Of a stretch of DNA of 12,244 nucleotides, positions 1-7,758 are shown piece by piece. The notes beneath the pieces are model-generated. The model saw only the letters and a list, made by a program, of their open reading frames with translations. It searched no databases and had not been told where the DNA came from. A program made the position numbers and the translations under genes. The stretch is from an uncultured Eubacteriales bacterium. Lineage in GTDB: Bacteria; Bacillota; Clostridia; Christensenellales; Borkfalkiaceae. How positions within the stretch are numbered: position 1 is the stretch's first letter; each line of letters begins with the position of its first letter. The stretch covers positions 1 to 12,244 of the forward strand of contig UQZE01000056.1 of assembly GCA_900545325.1 (NCBI GenBank), given 5' to 3'.

Positions 1-65
1 TCCGATCTAACGGCGGGATCCTTCGCAAAATTTTTACGCGTTCCGTTTTTTTCTGTAAATAACAT
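1..65 (-). CDS. 5' end of a leftward gene, possibly a GH43-like glycosidase (partial)
   Basis: The first 21 codons of an open frame run off the left edge. The ATG at 63-65 has an AAGGGA Shine-Dalgarno-like sequence about 5 nt upstream and sits some 20 nt below the predicted start site of a strong promoter (92-120), so a real gene start is likely. The visible N-terminus reads MLFTEKNGTRKNFAKDPAVR. The NFAKDPAV stretch recalls the first beta-propeller blade of five-bladed glycoside hydrolases (GH43/GH32-like), where an Asp-Pro dipeptide near the N-terminus is common. That family call is a guess from eight residues; another small N-terminal motif could look the same. It follows a terminator and has its own promoter, so it would be transcribed separately from the large operon. 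Confidence 0.45.
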   Translation of the reverse strand, partial: MLFTEKNGTRKNFAKDPAVRS

Positions 66-91
66 GTCTGTCCCTTAATGTTTTTTCATTC

Positions 92-120
92 ATTATATCC
101 GCGGCGGTCGCGGTTGTAAA
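92..120 (-). promoter_or_regulatory. Strong sigma-A-type promoter, leftward
   Basis: On the minus strand a -35 box TTTACA (115-120) and a perfect -10 box TATAAT (92-97) are separated by exactly 17 bp. Transcription would start near 85 and read out of the window, giving a leader of about 20 nt before the ATG at 63-65. The spacer is very GC-rich and contains a perfect 5-bp inverted repeat, CCGCG-N5-CGCGG (99-113), which could be an operator for a repressor; that role is only inferred. Confidence 0.75.
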
Positions 121-167
121 TAGCTTTTCCCCATCATGCCGAAAAACTGCACTAATTTGCGGAAATT

Positions 168-201
168 TAAAATAAAACAGGCGGGCGTTCGGCCCGCCTG
201 T
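168..201 (-). terminator. Intrinsic terminator of the six-gene operon
   Basis: Read on the minus strand, a 10-bp perfect stem (ACAGGCGGGC / GCCCGCCTGT, 177-201) with a 5-nt loop is followed by a T-rich tract TTTTATTT (168-176 on the plus strand as A-rich). It begins 11 nt after the stop codon of the large surface protein gene (213-215), where the operon transcript should end. The stretch from here to the left edge holds only this terminator, the leftward promoter and the partial gene. Confidence 0.9.
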
Positions 202-212
202 AATGTTTATGC

Positions 213-3200
213 TCAGACGACTTCGGTTATCAATATGTTGTCGATGGCGACCTCCCAGGCGTAATTCATGGATATCATGAACTGATAGCCGTCGTAATCG
301 CCCAGCGTAAATTCCTGCGAAAACTTTATCACTTCGCCCACGGGTTTCTGGGAAGACAGATCGGAGTTGTCCCCCACGACCGTTTCGAACCTGTTCGCAA
401 CGGAGTCGTCGCGGAAGAAACAGAATATCTTGCCCTGCGGATACGCTTTCAGTATCTTGTATTCGAATTCCACCTTATAGGTTTTGCCTGCCTCGAACTT
501 GTAATATTTCGTATTCGTGCGCGCGAATTCAAACCACACGGTATCCGTTTCGGGGTTCTGCACCTCCTCTTCCACGCGGCCGAGGAGCGAGCATTTGTTA
601 TCTTCGCCGTAATTCACCACTTCGTCGGGATCGATTGTCATTCTGCCCCAGGCAAACTGTCCCCAGTTGAAGCCGGAGGCGGCGAACGAACCTTCCTCAA
701 AAGTTTCCGTGATGCCTATGCCGTGAGTGAAAGTCGGTATGACGTTGTGTTCGTTCGCGAGATCCTGCCCGCGCACAATTTCTTTTGTGCCGAGTTCCGC
801 GACGACGAGGTTGTCGATCAGATACGAACCGCCGTTTTTCACGCCGAACACAAGCGTGTTGCCCTCCTCCTCGTTCAGGAACACGAAGGTCTTTTTGGTA
901 ACGTAATTGTCGTCGCGTTCATACCATTCCCCGACCACGTCCACGGGCGAGTTCATGTTCTTCACTTCGTCGTACTTACCTGTGCCGACGAAATAATATC
1001 CGCCTTTCGCGACGGCATCGAGGGCCGCGAAATCGAAGGTAACGCTGTAAAGCGTATCTTTTTTGAATTCGTAATTGTTCACGTCCACTTTCGCAAGCAC
1101 GTTGAATCCCTTTTCCTGCCGCGCGTACAGCCTTACGCTCGAACCGCCCGAAATCGGGGATACCGCCTCTCCGTAGCTGTTGGACGAACCGCCCGCATAG
1201 AGCGAGGCCGTAACGGTGTTGATCGGTTCGAGCACGGTGGACGTATCGGTGAAATCGTAATCCTCGAAGTCCTCGGCGCAGGAGGACGTGAGCTTTTCGA
1301 TATATACGTCGCCGACGGTGATCCTATCGAAATTGTCGGAAATCACGCGCATCTTATAATCGTTGTAATTTCCCGTATGGACGGTAACGGTCTTCCAGCC
1401 CGCTTCGCCGGATATGTCCTGCCAGCGGTACGTGCCGACGCTGCCGCCCTTGGCGCTCACGAGAGAAAACTCGTAACCGTCGTTCTGGTCGAAGTAGAAG
1501 TTTTTCATATCGAAGTGCGGCAGATATTTGAACGTGATCCTGTACGTGGAATTCTTATCGAATTTAAATTCGTCCGCGGAGGCGTAGTTCGTCTTTGTGA
1601 CGGCCGTTTTCGTTTTGGCGCCCGGCTTGACATCGATCTCGCCCAGCTCGTAAATCCTGCTGTCGCCGATCTGCCCCGCCTGCCCGAGCTCGATATACGG
1701 CTCTCCGTTTTCGTCCGTGATGGCCACGGCAAGCTTATACGTGCCCGCCGCCAGGTCTTGCGGCAGAGTGAAAGCCGTGTATATATCCGTAACCTCGCCC
1801 TGTACGAACGTGCGCGCGTCGAACTCCGTATCGGTATACGAATATGCCGTTTTGCCCGAACCGTCCAGCAGATAGACGGTAAGCGGGCTTTTATAGCAGA
1901 ACCTGCCTACGGCGCTGTTCGTCCATTCCGTCATGAGGGTTATCTCTCCGCCGGGCGCGGCCGACGAGGGATAGAAAGCCCTGTCCACGCTCAGGCGGTA
2001 ACCGAACATCTCGTTGCCCCTGTCGATAAATTCCGTATATCCCTGTTCGATGATAGAGGCGAGCTCCACGCTCACCCAGCCGAGCACGGTGGAATAATTT
2101 GCGCGCATCTTATAGAGGATGTCGTTGATGCCGTCCATCAGATCGAAACCGTTCGCCTCCGAGCTCAGCGCGGCGAAGTTGGTGCCGTATTCCCCGAGCA
2201 GAGGCACGCGCTTGCCCGAACGGAAAGCTTCCGCGAGCAGCTTTTCGTCGTACCTGTAATACAGCAGCCCGCCGCCGCTGTCGCGGCGGAAAGTGGCGCC
2301 GTCCAGCCGCCAGAGATAATCGAAAGCGGACCAGTTCACATAATTGAGATAGGCGTTGTCGCCGTACATCTCGTATTCGCCCGTCGTGGTATACGAGGGA
2401 TCCCACGCCGCGCAGAGCGCGAGCGTCTTGCCCGTGGCCGCGTAGGCGTCGTAATACTTATCGATAATGTTCTGCAAAGCGGACATGCGTTCGTCCTTGT
2501 CGGCGTACTGATAACCGCTGTGCCATTCGCCCCACACGCCGTAGGCGCGGATTTCCACGGTATCCACCATCTTGTTGCCGGCATAGTGCTCCGCGATGAC
2601 GGCGAGGAATTTTTCCAGCCGCGCGAGATAGTTTTTATCGGTGATGTCGGGCACGATATACGTCGGTTTCGCGCCGCCGTCGGAATAATCGTGCTCTTCG
2701 TACGCCACGTTGTATTTTTCAAACAGATAGTCCGGAACGCCTTTATAGGTATACGTCAGCATGAGCGTATCCGTACAGACGCGCAGATTGACTCTCTTTC
2801 CCTGGGAAGTCCAGTAGTCTATGGTCTGATCGAGGTAGGAAAAATCGTATTTATCCTCCTCCACTTCGATATGCGCCCAGCTCGAATCCACGGAAACGTT
2901 ATCCACTTCGGGAAGTACGCCGGAGGCGCCGTTATCGGCGTGCCCGCCGTAAGTCGGTTCTTCCAGAACGACCCAGCCCATACCCGGATTGTCGAGCTTT
3001 CCGCTTATCTTTTCAGGCGTAACGACCGTCTGCCCCGCGGGCATATACGTTTCTTTTTTATTACAGCCGGCGGCGTTCATTCCTATGCTCATAAAAATCA
3101 CCCCTGCGAGAACCGCGGTGAGCGGCTTTCTGTTTTTCTTTCTGCCGAACGCTAGGGCAGCGGCCGCCGCAAGCAGTATGACGGCATACGTTGCAACGAT

Positions 3201-4616
3201 GAGCGCGGCTTTGCCGTCGTCGCCGCCCGTACCGATAAAGCCGACGTAGGCTTTCGTCTCGTTTTCGCCGACGTTCACTTCGCCGGCCTCCGCCTCCAGT
3301 CTGCCGGAGGGCTTCACGGCCTCGTTGACGGGCTGACGGTAATCGAGTATGCTGCCGCGTTCATACGCGCGCAGCACGTTGAAATCGTCTAAAATAAGAT
3401 ACCCGTTGGCGTTTTCCGTCTTGAAACACACCTCTGCGTAGGCCTGCGTTCCCGCGGGCACGCTGAATTCGCCGTACGCCGTATAAACGCCCGCCGCGTT
3501 ATGATCGAAGGAGGAGGAATCGAAAAGTATGTTCGTTTCCTCTATGATGCGCGCACCGGAGTTGAGATTGTAACAGCTGTCGTAGAGGATGCTGTCGTCC
3601 GCCGCATTCCTGACATACACGTATATTTCGGAAACCCGGTCGGCTTTGAAGCGGTAATAAAGCTTGAACCAGTCGTCCGAAAGCCCTTCTATCGTGCCCG
3701 TCCTGAGCGCGGCGATCTTGCTGTTCCGCGCGCCGAGATATACTTTCAGGCTGTTTTCGCCCGCGATGGCGTTATCCGATACGATCGCGGTGCGCCCCGT
3801 ATCCGCGCCGTTCTGCAAGCTGAACGCCGATCCCTTGAGCTGTCCGCCCTCCACGGAGGAGTTCTCGAAGTTTTCCGCAAAAAAATCTTCGTACGCGCGG
3901 TATTCCAGCACGGGCCGACTCTCTTTATAGAGTTTTACGTCGTCCAAAATCACGTAGCTTTCCGCGCTTTCCGTCTTCGCGTAGAACGCGTAATACATTA
4001 TTTTTGAAACGTCGCCCCTTACGGCGAAACTCACTTCCGCGCCGTAATCGGTCTTTTCGACGGAACATACCGTCTCTTCGTCCTTATCGATCGTGGCGGA
4101 GTCCGATATCCGCTCGTAATCGCCGCCGATAACCATTTCCTGCAAAGTGGAACCGTCCGCAACGGCGCAGTTTTTCACCACCAGCTGTTCCACGCCCGAC
4201 ATTTTCAGCTTGAATTCCAGCCTGAGCATGTAACCGCCCTCCAGCCCCGTAACCTTTTTATCCGACAGACCGAGGACTTTGCTGCTTTCCGTCCAGCCTT
4301 CTTCGTTATCGTGTCCGGGGAACCACTTGAGCGAGGCGCCGCCCGCGAGGACCTCCCCCGCGGCCGTAGTGACGGAAGCAGTTTCGTTTTCGGCATAGAA
4401 CATTGCGGTATTATCCCAAATATACTGCGATTTTCCCTCCTCAACGGGTTTCAGGCCTTCGAAATCGTCGCTCCCCGCGAGCTCGTACACGGGCACATAT
4501 CCGTCTTCCGCCTCCTCCGCCTTGGCCGAGGCAACCCCCATCGCCGCGGCAAAGGCCGCAAACGCGCAGAGCACCGCGACAAACGCGGCGAAAATTTTCC
4601 TTGTCTTTATACTCAT
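213..4616 (-). CDS. Giant secreted, membrane-anchored glycosidase-like protein with DUF4832-type core; apparent fusion of two surface proteins
   Basis: The protein has 1467 residues. Residues 1-34 are a signal peptide (KTRK, then a long Ala/Phe/Val core). Two beta-sandwich, carbohydrate-binding-like modules follow (about 40-235 and 240-420), each ending in an L-D-D strand. Residues 470-490 are a membrane span, 491-497 are basic (GRKKNRK), and 498-518 form a second hydrophobic stretch ending in a lipobox (NAAGC, Cys518). From 540 a TIM-barrel-like region begins with DNPGMGW. Glu697 (GVWGEWH) and Glu809 (LLGEYG) are candidate acid/base and nucleophile of a clan GH-A type enzyme. A DUF4832-like beta domain spans about 840-1000 (FGYRLSVDRAFYP, then a TEWTN segment). 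Three more beta-sandwich modules run to the C-terminus (about 1005-1115, 1120-1280, 1290-1467). The start is supported by AGGTGA just upstream. It is the last operon gene, 4 bp after its neighbour, and probably translationally coupled. The role as an extracellular glycan hydrolase is inferred; the substrate is unknown. Confidence 0.85.
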   Translation of the reverse strand: MSIKTRKIFAAFVAVLCAFAAFAAAMGVASAKAEEAEDGYVPVYELAGSDDFEGLKPVEEGKSQYIWDNTAMFYAENETASVTTAAGEVLAGGASLKWFPGHDNEEGWTESSKVLGLSDKKVTGLEGGYMLRLEFKLKMSGVEQLVVKNCAVADGSTLQEMVIGGDYERISDSATIDKDEETVCSVEKTDYGAEVSFAVRGDVSKIMYYAFYAKTESAESYVILDDVKLYKESRPVLEYRAYEDFFAENFENSSVEGGQLKGSAFSLQNGADTGRTAIVSDNAIAGENSLKVYLGARNSKIAALRTGTIEGLSDDWFKLYYRFKADRVSEIYVYVRNAADDSILYDSCYNLNSGARIIEETNILFDSSSFDHNAAGVYTAYGEFSVPAGTQAYAEVCFKTENANGYLILDDFNVLRAYERGSILDYRQPVNEAVKPSGRLEAEAGEVNVGENETKAYVGFIGTGGDDGKAALIVATYAVILLAAAAALAFGRKKNRKPLTAVLAGVIFMSIGMNAAGCNKKETYMPAGQTVVTPEKISGKLDNPGMGWVVLEEPTYGGHADNGASGVLPEVDNVSVDSSWAHIEVEEDKYDFSYLDQTIDYWTSQGKRVNLRVCTDTLMLTYTYKGVPDYLFEKYNVAYEEHDYSDGGAKPTYIVPDITDKNYLARLEKFLAVIAEHYAGNKMVDTVEIRAYGVWGEWHSGYQYADKDERMSALQNIIDKYYDAYAATGKTLALCAAWDPSYTTTGEYEMYGDNAYLNYVNWSAFDYLWRLDGATFRRDSGGGLLYYRYDEKLLAEAFRSGKRVPLLGEYGTNFAALSSEANGFDLMDGINDILYKMRANYSTVLGWVSVELASIIEQGYTEFIDRGNEMFGYRLSVDRAFYPSSAAPGGEITLMTEWTNSAVGRFCYKSPLTVYLLDGSGKTAYSYTDTEFDARTFVQGEVTDIYTAFTLPQDLAAGTYKLAVAITDENGEPYIELGQAGQIGDSRIYELGEIDVKPGAKTKTAVTKTNYASADEFKFDKNSTYRITFKYLPHFDMKNFYFDQNDGYEFSLVSAKGGSVGTYRWQDISGEAGWKTVTVHTGNYNDYKMRVISDNFDRITVGDVYIEKLTSSCAEDFEDYDFTDTSTVLEPINTVTASLYAGGSSNSYGEAVSPISGGSSVRLYARQEKGFNVLAKVDVNNYEFKKDTLYSVTFDFAALDAVAKGGYYFVGTGKYDEVKNMNSPVDVVGEWYERDDNYVTKKTFVFLNEEEGNTLVFGVKNGGSYLIDNLVVAELGTKEIVRGQDLANEHNVIPTFTHGIGITETFEEGSFAASGFNWGQFAWGRMTIDPDEVVNYGEDNKCSLLGRVEEEVQNPETDTVWFEFARTNTKYYKFEAGKTYKVEFEYKILKAYPQGKIFCFFRDDSVANRFETVVGDNSDLSSQKPVGEVIKFSQEFTLGDYDGYQFMISMNYAWEVAIDNILITEVV
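3063..3209 (-). other. Anchor-to-lipobox junction inside the giant surface protein
   Basis: This segment encodes residues 470-518. A span (ALIVATYAVILLAAAAALAF) is followed by a basic loop and then by what reads as a textbook lipoprotein signal: KKNRK, a hydrophobic core, and the lipobox ending at Cys518. Upstream lies GTGGDDGKA, like the approach to C-terminal anchors of Gram-positive surface proteins. The topology is self-consistent: out-to-in, short basic cytoplasmic loop, in-to-out, so both halves would lie outside the cell. Whether signal peptidase II cleaves here is unknown. Confidence 0.7.
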
Positions 4617-4620
4617 CGCT

Positions 4621-6879
4621 TCACCTCGCCGATTTTTTTCTTTTCAGCGCCGCAAACAGAGCCGCCGCCGCCAGAACGATCCCCGCCGCCGCGCTTTCCG
4701 CGACCGCGGCGGAATTGCACCCGCAGCCCGCTTTTTCTATCGTATACGTGCCGCCGACGAATTCTATCTCGTAATTCGGATTGGACAGCGTGCCGAGCGT
4801 GATCGCGTAGGTTCCAGCCTTGTCGCCCGCCTCTCTCGAAAGAGAACCGCTCAGCGTATCGCCTTCCGCAAGGCCCTCCGCCCGATAGGTCAGCGCGCCC
4901 GTTTCGCCCTGCTTCACCGTTACGTCGTCCGCGGTAACGGTGATTTTCTTTTTCAGTATGGAAGCGCTCTTTTCCACGCTTTCGTCCGCAACGGCGTAAT
5001 TCTGCGCGTCCTCGCCCGAAAGGACGAAACCGCTTACCGTTACGCTCTTGTTTTCCCCCGCGTTTTTATCGGCAAATACGGCCGTTGCCGCAAAGGAAAC
5101 GTCGTCCCCCGCGACGACGCCGCTTACCTTTGCCGCGTCCACGCTTGCAAAAGCGGATGCTTCGCCGTCGTACGTTTTATCGGCCACGCTCACCGCGTCG
5201 GCGGGGATTTCCAGCGTTTTCGGCAGTATTTCGGCTTTGAAAGTGAGTTCGGCAACGGTAAGCTCGTATTTTTCCGCGTCCGCGCCCGTCAGCGACAGCC
5301 CCGCGGCGGTAACGGTCTTATCCTTGCCCGCGGATGCATTGTCGAAGGCCGCCGAACCGACGATAAGCTTCACGTCGTCGTCGGGCATTACGCCGCCGAG
5401 GACGGCGTTCTCCGTGTTCACGACTGCCGAAACGGAACCGTCGTAGGTCTTGTTTTCCGCGGTTAAGCCCGAAACGCTCACCGCGATCTTTTCTTCCACG
5501 ATGTCGACCGTCAGACCGAGCGTGCCCGCGGCGGATTCCACCGTTACGGCCACGCTGCCCGTTTTATCCGCAAACAGCGACTGTCTGAGGGTAAGCGTAC
5601 CTTCTTCGAACGTGTAATCCTCGCCTTGCGCGAGCGTTTCCCCGCCGATCTTCACGGCGACGAAAGCTTCCTCTTTCAGTTCGATGCCGAAAACGACGTC
5701 CGCGGGAGCGTAGACGTTAAACGTCGCCTGCGTCCTGTCCGCGGAGGGCGAGTTGTCTTCATACGCGCAGATAAAATCGTCGATCACGATCCTGCCCGTG
5801 CCCGTCGCGTAAATTTTGAAATCGTCCTCGGCGAGCGCAGAGGTGGCGTGATTATACCGCAAACGGTAATACGTGCCCGTATCCTCGGCGGTAAAATTAT
5901 TCAGGCCGCTGGCCGTCCATCTGCCGTTGTCGTAATTGATCTCCGTATAATCGTTGGAACCGTTGTTGACGCCCGCATTGTCGAGCGTAACGATGACGAC
6001 CTTGCTGAACCCTTCCACGTTGATCTTATAATCGTAGTAATAGTTTTTGTCCGGTTTCGTGGTCAGCTTTGAAATGGTTATGCCGCCGATCTGGTAATTA
6101 TCCAGCCCGCTGCCCTCGTAGAGGAGCGACCGCTCCCCCGCGAGCGGCTCTTCCGTTTCCCAGCCGAGGGATATGTCGGTATTCGCCCAAAACGGCGTTA
6201 CGTCCCAGACGTTTCCCTCGCCCTCGCTTTCGAAGTCGCCGTCATACTGCACGGAATAATAGGCGTTTTCCTTGCTATCCGTGTCTTTCATGACGAAATC
6301 GTCCAAAACGATCTTTCCCTCGCCCTCGTAAGCGAAAATGCTCATGAGGTTGAAATTGCCGCCGAATCCGATGGACGTTATGCTCTTTTCGTAGCTGATC
6401 GAATAAAAGCCGTTAACCTCCTCTGCGTTCATGCCGATGAACGCAGCAGGCGCGGTCCACGCCTGCCCGTCGAACGCCGCCTCGCCGTAATCGCCGTAGT
6501 TGCTGATGATCTTGACCGAGGTAAATCCCTCGATCTTCAGCTTGAATTCAAAGCGGTACGTATGCCCGACCTCGGGCACGACGTCGTCCGTGTTGAGCGT
6601 CAGCATGAGCAGTCCGCCGCCGCTGCCAGTCCCCTCCGATTTGACCGAGCGCCGCCCCGCGAGAGGCGCCTCCGTTTCCCAGCCGACCGAGGCGTTGCCC
6701 CACCAGCTGTTGTTCCACGGATCGCCCGTTTCGTTTTCAAAATTCGTTTCGTACAACGCGGCGGTCGGCACCGCGACGACGTCTCCCGCGTCTGCCGAAA
6801 CAGCCATGACCCCCGTGACCAGACAGCACGCCGCCGCAGCGGCGAGCGCCGCCACTACTCTGTACTTTGCCTTTCCCAT
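4621..6879 (-). CDS. Secreted, anchored surface protein: two beta-sandwich modules, X2-like domain, two YDG repeats, MBG domain, Cys-rich C-terminal anchor
   Basis: The protein has 752 residues. A signal peptide covers about residues 1-30 (KAKYR, Ala-rich core, cleavage near SADA). Two related modules follow at 41-199 and 209-374; both contain S-x-G-W-E-T-E-x-P-L-A-G-x-R-S and end in I-V-(L/I)-D-D-F. Residues 380-461 (DYTFEEGTLTLRQSLF) resemble the CBM-X2 Ig-like fold. Two YDG repeats (462-552 and 553-642, each with K-T-Y-D-G and a GxDAxxY segment) and an MBG-type domain (643-717, ending NPNYEIEFVGGTYTIEKA) act as stalk modules in other surface proteins. The C-terminus is GCGC (718-721), a membrane span (about 727-745) and a KRKKSAR tail: an anchor without LPXTG. 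The start has a strong AAAGGAGGAA site. The gene lies between the permeases and the glycosidase-like gene, so binding of polysaccharide at the cell surface is the likely job. No catalytic domain is visible. Confidence 0.85.
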   Translation of the reverse strand: MGKAKYRVVAALAAAAACCLVTGVMAVSADAGDVVAVPTAALYETNFENETGDPWNNSWWGNASVGWETEAPLAGRRSVKSEGTGSGGGLLMLTLNTDDVVPEVGHTYRFEFKLKIEGFTSVKIISNYGDYGEAAFDGQAWTAPAAFIGMNAEEVNGFYSISYEKSITSIGFGGNFNLMSIFAYEGEGKIVLDDFVMKDTDSKENAYYSVQYDGDFESEGEGNVWDVTPFWANTDISLGWETEEPLAGERSLLYEGSGLDNYQIGGITISKLTTKPDKNYYYDYKINVEGFSKVVIVTLDNAGVNNGSNDYTEINYDNGRWTASGLNNFTAEDTGTYYRLRYNHATSALAEDDFKIYATGTGRIVIDDFICAYEDNSPSADRTQATFNVYAPADVVFGIELKEEAFVAVKIGGETLAQGEDYTFEEGTLTLRQSLFADKTGSVAVTVESAAGTLGLTVDIVEEKIAVSVSGLTAENKTYDGSVSAVVNTENAVLGGVMPDDDVKLIVGSAAFDNASAGKDKTVTAAGLSLTGADAEKYELTVAELTFKAEILPKTLEIPADAVSVADKTYDGEASAFASVDAAKVSGVVAGDDVSFAATAVFADKNAGENKSVTVSGFVLSGEDAQNYAVADESVEKSASILKKKITVTADDVTVKQGETGALTYRAEGLAEGDTLSGSLSREAGDKAGTYAITLGTLSNPNYEIEFVGGTYTIEKAGCGCNSAAVAESAAAGIVLAAAALFAALKRKKSAR

Positions 6880-6897
6880 GATCTTCCTCCTTTCTTT

Positions 6898-7758
6898 TTA
6901 ATCTTTGATGCCCGACGTAACGATGCCCCTCGTGAACGCGTTCTGCGCCGAAAACAGAACGACGACCATCGGCAGGGCGAACATCACGCACGCGGCCATG
7001 ATCTTGTGCCATTCGATCTCCCCCGTAGCGCCCGCCTTGTTTTTGAGCTGCGTCAGTCCGACGGAGAGAGTATATTTGGTTTCCATACCCATGAGGTAAA
7101 TGCTCGGCCCCACGTAATCCGACCACGCGCCGTTAAAGGAAAACACGATGAGGGTAGCGAAAATGGGCGCCGCGTTGGGCACGATTATCCTGAATAAAAC
7201 GCCTATGCGGGAACACCCGTCTATGATCGCGGCTTCGTCCAGGCTCTTCGGTATGCCCATAAAATACTGTCGGAGCAGAAAGATATTGAACGCCCCGCCG
7301 CCGACCGCGGGCAGAATGAGGGGAAGAAAGGTCCCCGTCCAGCCGAGTTCCGTGTAAAGGATATACGAGGGCATGAGCGTTACCACCCAGGGAAGCATCA
7401 TCGTAGCGAGCATGAACGTAAACAGCAGTTTTTTCCCCTTCGCCCGTATACGCGCGAATCCGTACGCCACCAGCGTGGAACTGACAAGCGATAAAACCAT
7501 GGAAGAAACGACCACGATAAGCGTGTTTTTCAGCAGCATGAAAAAGTTCCAATCCTTGAATACGTCCGCATAATTTTCAAAACGCAGGCCTCCCGCAATC
7601 CACGGGTCGTATACGAACACCTTGGACGCCGTGGGTTTCAGGCTGGAATTTAACATGAAGATATACGGTATGAGAAGGACGACGCAGATGAATATCATCG
7701 CTATGAAGATCGCCGCGTTGGCCGCGCGCTCCCTCTTCGTTCTGTCGGCGCGTTTCAT
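6898..7758 (-). CDS. Sugar ABC transporter permease, MalG/UgpE type (CUT1)
   Basis: The product has 286 residues, the usual length for this family, and about six membrane spans (first at 15-37, last at 256-272). The cytoplasmic EAA loop that contacts the ATPase is intact at 175-194: EAAIIDGCSRIGVLFRIIVP. The short N-terminus, the SLKP segment after the first span and the C-terminal RGIVTSGIKD are typical of the MalG-side subunit. It pairs with the MalF-type permease encoded just upstream, whose stop overlaps this start in an ATGA; the GGGAGGTGA ribosome site lies inside that gene. The pair would move an oligosaccharide or glycoside across the membrane. No ATPase gene is present, which is common for CUT1 operons that share an MsmX-like ATPase. 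The substrate cannot be inferred. Confidence 0.95.
   Translation of the reverse strand: MKRADRTKRERAANAAIFIAMIFICVVLLIPYIFMLNSSLKPTASKVFVYDPWIAGGLRFENYADVFKDWNFFMLLKNTLIVVVSSMVLSLVSSTLVAYGFARIRAKGKKLLFTFMLATMMLPWVVTLMPSYILYTELGWTGTFLPLILPAVGGGAFNIFLLRQYFMGIPKSLDEAAIIDGCSRIGVLFRIIVPNAAPIFATLIVFSFNGAWSDYVGPSIYLMGMETKYTLSVGLTQLKNKAGATGEIEWHKIMAACVMFALPMVVVLFSAQNAFTRGIVTSGIKD

Noticed and set aside
3090..3105. Internal ATG (residue 509) with an AGGGGTG ribosome-like site 6 nt upstream, possibly starting a separate lipoprotein
   Set aside because: Starting there leaves only nine residues before the lipobox Cys and no basic n-region, too short for a working signal peptide. The ribosome-like site is probably chance, although it could be a relic.
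723..3155. An 810-codon open frame on the plus strand
   Set aside because: It lies wholly antisense to the well-supported giant surface protein, has no signal or domain pattern, is rich in Arg, His, Val and Ile as mirrored frames are, and has no ribosome site or promoter. It is a codon-bias shadow.
4522..5466. A 314-codon open frame on the plus strand
   Set aside because: It is antisense to the YDG-repeat protein with low-complexity Arg-rich sequence and no recognisable motif. The opposite strand shows clear domain repeats, so this is a shadow.
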